This document shows, one piece after another, positions 1-5,694 of a stretch of 16,788 nucleotides of DNA. The DNA comes from JBFGWM01 sp041588495 (GTDB lineage Bacteria > Pseudomonadota > Gammaproteobacteria > Pseudomonadales > JBFGWM01): positions 1 through 16,788 of the forward strand of contig JBFGWM010000030.1 of NCBI GenBank assembly GCA_041588495.1, read 5' to 3'. The translations under genes were made by a program, and so were the position numbers. Below the pieces are notes generated by a model, which saw nothing but the letters and a program-made list of their open reading frames with translations, did no database searches and was not told the DNA's origin. Each line of letters opens with the position of its first letter. Position 1 is the first letter of the stretch.

Positions 1-1077
1 CAGGCTGCGTTTCACGAAGTAGTCGTCCTCGAGGGCGATCTGCTCGAGCCTCTTGGCGATCTTGAGCATCGGGTCGTCGCCCATGTCGAGCTGGCCGAGC
101 ACTTCGTCGCAGGTCTGTTTCATGACCTTCGCACGCGGGTCGAAGTTCTTGTAGACGCGGTGTCCGAAGCCCATCAGGCGGAACGGGTCGTTCTTGTCCT
201 TGGCGCGCTCGATGAACTCGCCGATGCGGTCAGGATCGCCGATCTCGTCGAGCATGTTGAGCACGGCCTCGTTGGCGCCGCCGTGGGCCGGGCCCCAGAG
301 CGCCGCGATGCCGGCCGCGATGCAGGCAAAGGGGTTGGCGTCGGAGGATCCGGAGAGGCGCACGGTGCTGGTCGATGCGTTCTGCTCGTGGTCCGCGTGG
401 AGCAGGAAGATGCGGTCCATCGCCTTGGCGAACACCGGGTTGATCTCGTACTCCTCGCAGGGTACGCCGAACATCATGTACAGGAAGTTTTCCGCGTAGT
501 TGAGATCGTTGCGCGGGTACATGAAGGGCTGGCCGATGGAGTACTTGTATACCATCGCGGAGAGCGTGGGCATCTTCGCGATCAGGCGGAACGCCGAGAC
601 TTCCCGGTGGTTCTCGTTGGAGATGTCCAGGGAGTCATGGTAGAAGGCCGACAGCGCACCCACCACGCCACACATGATGGCCATCGGGTGGGCGTCGCGG
701 CGGAAGCCGTTGAAGAAGTGGCTCAGCTGCTCGTGGACCATGGTGTGGTTCTTCACGGTGCTGACGAATTTTTCCTGCTGGGCCTTGGTCGGCAGTTCCC
801 CGTACAGGAGCAGGTAGCAGGTTTCGAGGTAGTCGGAGTGCTCGGCCAGCTGCTCGATGGGGTAACCGCGGTGCAGGAGAACCCCGTTGCCACCATCGAT
901 GAAGGTGATCTTGGATTCACAGGCGGCGGTGGACACGAAGCCGGGGTCGTAGGTGAACAGCCCCTGCTTCACCAGTGCGCCGACGTCGACCACGTCCGGA
1001 CCGGTGGTGCCCGAATAGACGGGAAGCTCGATCGGCTCCAGGCCTTCGACGGTCAGGGTTGCTTTCTTGTCAGCCAT
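1..1077 (-). CDS. gltA: Citrate synthase, type II GltA-like (3' end outside window)
   Basis: Condenses acetyl-CoA and oxaloacetate to citrate, the entry step of the TCA cycle, in the cytoplasm. The window holds the first 359 residues; E. coli GltA has 427, so about 70 C-terminal residues lie beyond the left edge. Catalytic histidines are visible: H265 in GPAHGGANEA and H306 in GFGHRVY, at the same numbers as in E. coli. The catalytic aspartate (E. coli D363, NVDFYSG motif) falls just outside. Residues linked to NADH inhibition in the E. coli hexamer are conserved (Y146, R164, K168, C207), so NADH feedback is likely by inference. The ATG at 1075-1077 is preceded by a strong AGGAGG on the minus strand. 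The gene is divergent from sdhC, the classic gltA/sdh arrangement. Confidence 0.98.
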   Translation of the reverse strand, partial: MADKKATLTVEGLEPIELPVYSGTTGPDVVDVGALVKQGLFTYDPGFVSTAACESKITFIDGGNGVLLHRGYPIEQLAEHSDYLETCYLLLYGELPTKAQQEKFVSTVKNHTMVHEQLSHFFNGFRRDAHPMAIMCGVVGALSAFYHDSLDISNENHREVSAFRLIAKMPTLSAMVYKYSIGQPFMYPRNDLNYAENFLYMMFGVPCEEYEINPVFAKAMDRIFLLHADHEQNASTSTVRLSGSSDANPFACIAAGIAALWGPAHGGANEAVLNMLDEIGDPDRIGEFIERAKDKNDPFRLMGFGHRVYKNFDPRAKVMKQTCDEVLGQLDMGDDPMLKIAKRLEQIALEDDYFVKRSL

Positions 1078-1092
1078 GGCGGCCTCCTGTGA

Positions 1093-1159
1093 TGATTGTC
1101 ATGCGAGAACCCCGCCGCGCGGGGCGCGCCCAACTATATATTCTGCCGGTTGATTGTCA
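1093..1159. repeat. Two copies of TGATTGTCA flanking the gltA start region
   Basis: The nonamer TGATTGTCA occurs at 1093-1101, between the predicted gltA transcription start and its Shine-Dalgarno, and again at 1151-1159 over the -35 box. Each copy has TGA/TCA arms around TTG, so it looks like a small dyad. The copies are 58 bases apart. One 9-base repeat in a region of this size could arise by chance, so only the placement makes an operator pair plausible. Confidence 0.35.
1110..1124 (-). other. GC hairpin at the predicted 5' end of the gltA mRNA
   Basis: CCCCGC and GCGGGG arms form a 6-bp stem with a 3-base loop. With a transcription start near 1126, the hairpin would sit within the first 20 bases of the transcript. 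Hairpins at 5' ends are known to protect mRNAs from decay; that role here is inference. There is no U-tract, so it is not a terminator. Confidence 0.4.
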
Positions 1160-1160
1160 A
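1133..1160 (-). promoter_or_regulatory. gltA promoter, near-consensus sigma70 type
   Basis: Read on the minus strand, a perfect TTGACA (-35, 1155-1160) is followed after 16 bases by TATAGT (-10, 1133-1138). Transcription would start near 1126, leaving a leader of about 50 bases before the gltA ATG at 1077. This is the best promoter match in the window and an AT-rich patch in GC-rich DNA. The -35 lies inside a small imperfect palindrome (TGA-TTG-TCA), a possible repressor or activator site. The start point is predicted from the motif only. Confidence 0.8.
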
Positions 1161-1282
1161 TTTCAGCGCCGGGACAGGGAAGTATAGTGGACGGGCGCGG
1201 GATTGCTGCCGCGCCCCCGCGCGGCCCGTTCGCGCATTGAAAAAATCCTTGTCCCTGTTTGTCTTACCGGCGGCGCGCCGGT

Positions 1283-1312
1283 TTGCCAGAACGCTGGAGG
1301 CGCGACTATACT
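1283..1312 (+). promoter_or_regulatory. sdhCDAB promoter, sigma70 type
   Basis: TTGCCA (1283-1288) and TATACT (1307-1312) each match five of six consensus bases and are separated by 18 bases. The predicted start near 1319 gives an sdhC leader of about 145 bases. A perfect inverted repeat, CCGGCG-GCG-CGCCGG at 1267-1281, ends just upstream of the -35 and could be a regulator site. No clear FNR or ArcA box was recognised. Confidence 0.65.
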
Positions 1313-1348
1313 GCCGCGACGGGCGCACCTGGGGCCGCCTGCGAAGCT

Positions 1349-1413
1349 GCCCGGTCGTTCCGGGCCCGCGACGCTGTAAATTCCGGCATTTCCGAACCCG
1401 GAATCCGGATTCC
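1349..1413 (+). promoter_or_regulatory. Structured sdhC leader with palindromes
   Basis: Between the predicted promoter and the sdhC start lie a 6-bp hairpin (GCCCGG and CCGGGC arms, 1349-1365), a perfect 14-base palindrome GGAATCCGGATTCC (1400-1413), and an upstream ATTCCGG at 1380-1386 that can pair with CCGGAAT at 1398-1404. These offer alternative pairings. They could be a DNA operator or an RNA control element. No known riboswitch or sRNA target was recognised. Confidence 0.4.
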
Positions 1414-1464
1414 CCACGCGGACAGGGCGCCACGGTCGTTGCACTTAACGGGGTAAACTGAGCC

Positions 1465-1839
1465 GTGAACAAGAACCGACCCGTAAACCTGGATCTCACC
1501 ACGATCCGCCTTCCCATCACGTCCTATTCGTCCATTCTCCATCGCGCGTCCGGCATCGTGATCTTCCTGTTGCTGCCGCTGCTGCTGGTCATGCTGGAGC
1601 GCTCGCTGCAGTCCGAGGCCAGTTACGCTGCGTTGATGGACACCATGGACGGGTTCTTCTTCAAGTTCATGGTCTGGGTCGTGGTCTCGGCGCTGCTGTA
1701 CCACCTGGTGGCCGGCATCCGTCACATGATCATGGACATGGGCTATGGCGAGAGCCTGGAGGGCGGGAAACTCGGCGCCCAGGCGACCCTCGCGGTCTCG
1801 GCGGTACTCATTCTGCTCGCAGGAGTCTGGATATGGTAA
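1465..1839 (+). CDS. sdhC: Succinate dehydrogenase cytochrome b556 subunit SdhC
   Basis: Membrane anchor of complex II. With SdhD it binds heme b and quinone and holds SdhAB on the inner membrane. It has 124 residues, close to the E. coli length (129). The N-terminus RPVNLDLTTIRLPITSYSSI is typical of the family. S23 and R27 in SSILHRASG match quinone-site residues S27 and R31 of E. coli, and H80 in LLYH matches heme ligand H84. Three membrane segments lie near residues 31-49, 66-86 and 105-123. The start is GTG with only a weak upstream GGGG; the choice rests on the family N-terminus. It is the first gene of the sdh operon and overlaps sdhD by 7 bases. Confidence 0.96.
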   Translation: MNKNRPVNLDLTTIRLPITSYSSILHRASGIVIFLLLPLLLVMLERSLQSEASYAALMDTMDGFFFKFMVWVVVSALLYHLVAGIRHMIMDMGYGESLEGGKLGAQATLAVSAVLILLAGVWIW

Positions 1840-2177
1840 CCAGCGTCACCAATTTCGGGCGCAGCGGCGTCTACGACTGGCTGATCCAACGGGTCACCGC
1901 GGTCGTCATCGGCCTGTACTTCATCTACATGTTGCTGTTCCTGCTGGGCGGCGATGGCAGCTACCAGTCGTGGAAGGCGCTGTTCGACCAGACCTGGATG
2001 CGGGTGTTCAGCCTGCTCACCCTGATCTCGGTCGGGGCACATGCCTGGATCGGCCTGTGGACGATCGCCACCGATTACATCAAGCCGACCGTGGCGCGCT
2101 TCGTGTTCGAGGCGGCCTGCGGCCTGGCGATGTTCTTCTACCTCGTTTGGGGCATTGAGATTCTCTGGGGAAGCTGA
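1833..2177 (+). CDS. sdhD: Succinate dehydrogenase membrane anchor SdhD
   Basis: Second membrane anchor of complex II. It has 114 residues, one fewer than E. coli SdhD. The opening, with GRSGVYDWLIQR at 9-20, matches E. coli in spacing. H70 in AHAWIGLW corresponds to heme ligand H71, and D81-Y82 in TDYIKP correspond to the quinone-site pair D82-Y83. Predicted membrane segments lie near 21-40, 58-78 and 90-112. The ATG sits inside the end of sdhC (ATGGTAA), with GCAGGAG upstream within sdhC. That layout suggests translational coupling, which would help keep the two anchors equimolar. Confidence 0.96.
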   Translation: MVTSVTNFGRSGVYDWLIQRVTAVVIGLYFIYMLLFLLGGDGSYQSWKALFDQTWMRVFSLLTLISVGAHAWIGLWTIATDYIKPTVARFVFEAACGLAMFFYLVWGIEILWGS

Positions 2178-2180
2178 GTT

Positions 2181-3950
2181 ATGGCGAAGATACGCACGCT
2201 GGATTTTGACGGCGTCATCGTGGGCGGCGGCGGCGCCGGGATGCGCGCCTCGCTGCAACTGGCGCAGTCGGGCTACAAGACGGCGGTGATTTCCAAGGTG
2301 TTCCCCACCCGGTCGCATACCGTGTCGGCCCAGGGCGGCATCACCTGCGCGATCGCCAGTGCCGATCCCAACGACGACTGGCGCTGGCACATGTACGACA
2401 CCGTCAAGGGTTCCGACTACATCGGTGACCAGGACGCGATCGAGTACATGTGCAGCGAGGGTCCGGCCACGGTGTTCGAACTTGATCACATGGGCCTGCC
2501 GTTCTCGCGCACCGAGACCGGGCGCATTTACCAGCGACCGTTCGGCGGCCAGTCCAAGGACTTCGGCAAGGGCGGCCAGGCTGCGCGCACCTGCGCCGCG
2601 GCGGACCGTACCGGCCACGCACTGCTGCACACCCTGTACCAGGCCAACCTGAAAAACGGCACGGTGTTCTTCAACGAGTGGTTTGCCGTGGACCTGGTCA
2701 AGAACCAGGACGGCGTCGTGGTCGGCGTGATCGCGATCTGCATGGAAACCGGCGAGGTGGTCTACATCCGCTCGCGGGCGACGGTGTTCGCCACCGGCGG
2801 CGCGGGACGCATCTTCGCCTCGACCACCAATGCCCTGATCAACACCGGCGACGGTGTCGCGATGTCCCTGCGCGCGGGTTTCCCGGCCCAGGACATGGAA
2901 ATGTGGCAGTTCCACCCCACCGGCATCCACGGCGCCGGGGTCCTGGTGACCGAGGGCTGCCGGGGCGAGGGTGGTTACCTGATCAACAAGGACGGCGAGC
3001 GTTTCATGGAGCGCTACGCGCCCAATGCCAAGGACCTCGCCGGCCGCGACGTGGTGGCGCGCTCGATGGTGCTGGAAATCCTCGAGGGCCGCGGCTGCGG
3101 ACCCAACGGCGACCACGTGTACCTGAAACTCGACCACCTCGGCGAGGAAGTGCTGGAAAGCCGCCTGCCGGGGATCTGCGAACTGTCACGCACGTTCGCC
3201 CACGTCGATCCGGTCAAGGAACCGATCCCGGTGGTCCCCACCTGTCACTACATGATGGGCGGTATCCCGACCAACGTGAACGGCCAGGCGCTCAACCACG
3301 ACAATGGCACGGACAGCGAGATCGAGGGCTTTTTCGCCGCCGGCGAGGCGGCCTGCGTATCGGTGCACGGCGCCAACCGCCTGGGCGGCAACTCCCTGCT
3401 GGATCTCGTGGTGTTCGGGCGTGCGACCGGTCTCTACCTGGAGAAGCACCTGCGTGGCACCGGCGAGGCCCGCGAGGCCAGCGAGAGCGATCTCGAGGCG
3501 GCCATGTCGCGTTACAACCGCCTGGAAAGCTCCAACAGCGGCGAGAAAACCGCCGAGTTGCGGGTCGAGTTGCAGACCATCATGCAGAACCACTTCGGGG
3601 TGTTCCGCAAGGGTGATTTCATGCAGGAGGGGATCAAGAAGCTTGCCGCCCTGCGCGAGCGGGTCGAGAACGTGTCCCTCGCCGACAAGTCGTCCGCGTT
3701 CAACACCGCGCGCATCGAGGCCCTGGAACTGCAGAACCTGTTCGAGGTCGCCGAGGCCACCGCGATTGCCGCCGAGGAGCGCAAGGAAAGCCGTGGCGCC
3801 CATGCGCGCGACGACTTCCGTGAGCGTGACGATGAAAACTGGTTGGTGCATTCCCTGTACTACCCGGGAGACAAGAAGGTCGCCAAGCGCTCGGTGAATT
3901 TCGCGCCGCGCACCATGGAGGCCTTCCAGCCCAAGGTGCGGACCTATTGA
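2181..3950 (+). CDS. sdhA: Succinate dehydrogenase flavoprotein subunit SdhA
   Basis: Catalytic subunit of complex II. It oxidises succinate to fumarate and reduces covalently bound FAD at the cytoplasmic face of the membrane. It has 589 residues; E. coli has 588. The dinucleotide fold GGGGAG is at 15-20. H46 in RSHTVSAQGG is the expected covalent FAD attachment site. Active-site counterparts of E. coli H242, R286, H354 and R399 are H245 (FHPTGI), R289 (GRDVVAR), H356 (CHYMMGGIP) and R400 (NRLGGNSLLDL). The C-terminus KVRTY is typical. It starts 3 bases after the sdhD stop. All key residues are intact. Confidence 0.98.
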   Translation: MAKIRTLDFDGVIVGGGGAGMRASLQLAQSGYKTAVISKVFPTRSHTVSAQGGITCAIASADPNDDWRWHMYDTVKGSDYIGDQDAIEYMCSEGPATVFELDHMGLPFSRTETGRIYQRPFGGQSKDFGKGGQAARTCAAADRTGHALLHTLYQANLKNGTVFFNEWFAVDLVKNQDGVVVGVIAICMETGEVVYIRSRATVFATGGAGRIFASTTNALINTGDGVAMSLRAGFPAQDMEMWQFHPTGIHGAGVLVTEGCRGEGGYLINKDGERFMERYAPNAKDLAGRDVVARSMVLEILEGRGCGPNGDHVYLKLDHLGEEVLESRLPGICELSRTFAHVDPVKEPIPVVPTCHYMMGGIPTNVNGQALNHDNGTDSEIEGFFAAGEAACVSVHGANRLGGNSLLDLVVFGRATGLYLEKHLRGTGEAREASESDLEAAMSRYNRLESSNSGEKTAELRVELQTIMQNHFGVFRKGDFMQEGIKKLAALRERVENVSLADKSSAFNTARIEALELQNLFEVAEATAIAAEERKESRGAHARDDFRERDDENWLVHSLYYPGDKKVAKRSVNFAPRTMEAFQPKVRTY

Positions 3951-4045
3951 CGGCACGGCGTCACGCCGCCGGCGGCAATGGGCCACGCGCGAAGTTGGAG
4001 CGCTTGAAAGCTTTTTGAGAGCTTAAAGGTAATGAGGTAATCGAC
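3951..4045 (+). other. sdhA-sdhB intercistronic gap with palindrome and AT-rich repeat
   Basis: This 95-base spacer breaks the otherwise tight sdhCDA packing. It contains a perfect 12-base palindrome, GCCGCCGGCGGC (3965-3976). An AT-rich stretch follows with two related segments, GAGCGCTTGAAAG (3998-4010) and GAGAGCTTAAAGG (4017-4029). A weak AAGCT/AGCTT stem spans 4008-4024. The sdhB Shine-Dalgarno GAGGT is at 4034-4038. I see no convincing promoter or terminator. It may be an mRNA processing or stability element. Confidence 0.4.
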
Positions 4046-4753
4046 ATGCTGGTCAGCGTATACCGCTATAACCCGGACAACGATTCCGAACCCTACATGC
4101 AGGATTTCGACGTCGCGATCCCCGAGGGGAAGGACCTCATGGTGCTCGACGTCCTGGCCCTCATCAAGGAGAAGGACCCCTCGGTGAGCTATCGCCGGTC
4201 CTGCCGCGAGGGCGTGTGCGGTTCCGATGGAATGAATATCAACGGCAAGAACGGGCTGGCCTGCATCAAGTCCCTGTCCGAGGCCACCGGCGGCAGCGGC
4301 AAGCTGGTGCTGCGGCCCCTGCCGGGACTGCCCGTGGTGCGCGACCTGGTGGTCGACATGTCCATGTTCTACCGCCAGTACGAACGCATCCAGCCGTACC
4401 TGATCAACGACGAACCGCCGCCGGCCATCGAGCGCCTGCAGTCGCCGGAGGACCGCGAAAAACTCGACGGCCTCTACGAGTGCATCCTGTGCGCCTGCTG
4501 TTCGACCTCCTGTCCCTCGTTCTGGTGGAACCCGGACAAGTTCGTCGGGCCCGCGGGGCTGCTACAGGCTTACCGCTTTCTCGCGGACAGCCGCGACACC
4601 GCGACCGAGGAGCGCCTGGCAGCCCTCGACGATCCGTTCAGCGTGTTTCGTTGCCGCGGGATCATGAACTGTGTCGACGTCTGCCCCAAGGGTCTCAACC
4701 CGACCCGGGCGATCGGTCACATCCGCCACATGCTCCTGCAGCGCGCGACCTGA
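4046..4753 (+). CDS. sdhB: Succinate dehydrogenase iron-sulfur subunit SdhB
   Basis: Carries electrons from SdhA flavin to quinone through three iron-sulfur clusters. It has 235 residues; E. coli has 238. The plant-type 2Fe-2S site uses C53, C58, D61 and C73 (SCREGVCGSDG and GLAC); the aspartate in place of a fourth cysteine is the same as in E. coli. The 4Fe-4S ligands are C146, C149, C152 and C213. The 3Fe-4S ligands are C156, C203 and C209. W161 in PSFWWNP is the conserved quinone-site tryptophan. The ATG has GAGGT eight bases upstream. Last sdh gene; no terminator follows, so transcription may continue into the DUF547 gene. Confidence 0.98.
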   Translation: MLVSVYRYNPDNDSEPYMQDFDVAIPEGKDLMVLDVLALIKEKDPSVSYRRSCREGVCGSDGMNINGKNGLACIKSLSEATGGSGKLVLRPLPGLPVVRDLVVDMSMFYRQYERIQPYLINDEPPPAIERLQSPEDREKLDGLYECILCACCSTSCPSFWWNPDKFVGPAGLLQAYRFLADSRDTATEERLAALDDPFSVFRCRGIMNCVDVCPKGLNPTRAIGHIRHMLLQRAT

Positions 4754-4807
4754 TACCGCCATGAGCCTGGCGCGGTTTCCGTCCGGGACCCGCGCCATGC
4801 GGAACCC

Positions 4808-4826
4808 GGGCCCCCGCCGGGGGTCC
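4808..4826 (+). promoter_or_regulatory. Hairpin covering the DUF547 gene ribosome binding site
   Basis: CCCCC (4811-4815) pairs with GGGGG (4819-4823) around a GCC loop, and three more pairs including one G-U extend the stem to 8 bp. The only Shine-Dalgarno-like sequence for the ATG at 4829 is the 3' arm of this stem. If folded, it should limit translation initiation. There is no U-tract, so a termination role is less likely. This is read from sequence pairing only. Confidence 0.45.
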
Positions 4827-4828
4827 AC

Positions 4829-5686
4829 ATGACAAGTACCACTTTCCTGTCGTTCGCCATGCCGTGTTCCCGGTTGCGTGCCCCGTGGCGCCTCGCGCTG
4901 GTTCTCCTGCTTGCCGTGGGCGGGTCGGCATGGGCCGCACCGGACGCCGATCCGTGGCCCATCTGGGACCGCGCCAACGCCGCGAACCCGGCGTCCATCG
5001 GCCACGCCCCGTGGCAGGCGTTCCTGGGCCGCAACCTGGTCGCGGGCACGGACCTGAACCGGGTTCGTTATGGCGCCGTCTCCGCGGCCGACCGGGCCCT
5101 GCTCGCCGCGTACCTCGCGGCACTGCAAGCCGTGGATCCGCGCGATTACCGGCGTGACGAGCAGAAGGCGTACTGGATCAACCTGTACAACGCCGCCACC
5201 GTGCAACTGGTCATCGACAACTACCCGGTGGACAGCATTCGCGACATCGGCTCGTGGATTTTTTCCTTCGGCCCCTGGAACCGCGACGCGGCCGTGGTCG
5301 CCGGGGAGGCGGTGACCTACAACGACATCGAGCACCGCATCCTGCGCCCGCTGTTTCGCGATCCCCTGGTGCATTTTGGGTTGAACTGCGCCAGCGTGGG
5401 CTGCCCGGACCTGGTGCCGGAGGCCTATACCGGCGCCAACGTGGACCGGTTGCTGGCGGAGAATGCGCGGGCCTACCTGCGTTCCCCGCGGGGCGTGCGG
5501 TTTGCCGGTAACGCGCTGGAACTGTCCTCGATCTTCGACTGGTTCAGCGTGGATTTCGGTGGCCGGCGGGAAGCGGTGCTGGAGTTCGTCGCCACCTACA
5601 GCGAAGCTGCCGTGGCGCCGCGGGTTCGTGGCTGGAGCGGGCCGCTCCGTTACCGTTATGACTGGAGCCTCAACGACGCGCGCTGA
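4829..5686 (+). CDS. Exported DUF547-family protein of unknown function
   Basis: 285 residues. Residues about 15-36 form a signal peptide with arginines, a hydrophobic core and a likely SAWA cleavage site near residue 36, so the mature protein is probably periplasmic. The rest matches DUF547 (PF04784) from memory: AYWINLYNA (114-122), YNDIEH (164-169), FGLNCASVGCP (183-193, with C187 and C192), IFDWF (235-239) and YRYDWSLN (275-282). The biochemical role is not established, and I assign none. The start is uncertain: ATG 4829 follows a G-rich site held in a hairpin, while ATG 4859 would give a shorter signal peptide but has no ribosome site. It lies 75 bases after sdhB on the same strand and is probably read from the sdh transcript. 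Confidence 0.85.
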   Translation: MTSTTFLSFAMPCSRLRAPWRLALVLLLAVGGSAWAAPDADPWPIWDRANAANPASIGHAPWQAFLGRNLVAGTDLNRVRYGAVSAADRALLAAYLAALQAVDPRDYRRDEQKAYWINLYNAATVQLVIDNYPVDSIRDIGSWIFSFGPWNRDAAVVAGEAVTYNDIEHRILRPLFRDPLVHFGLNCASVGCPDLVPEAYTGANVDRLLAENARAYLRSPRGVRFAGNALELSSIFDWFSVDFGGRREAVLEFVATYSEAAVAPRVRGWSGPLRYRYDWSLNDAR

Positions 5687-5694
5687 GGCGGGTT

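Noticed and set aside
1150..1160. Possible FNR box at TTGATTGTCAA
   Set aside because: FNR sites have TTGAT and ATCAA arms with four bases between them. Here the arms are shorter and only three bases apart.
1096..1461. Plus-strand open frame in the gltA-sdhC gap
   Set aside because: It has no ribosome site, contains both promoters and the palindromes, and its Arg/Ala/Pro-rich product resembles nothing.
1743..3137. Minus-strand open frame of 464 codons across sdhC, sdhD and sdhA
   Set aside because: It overlaps three real genes and is explained by high GC content and scarce stop codons.
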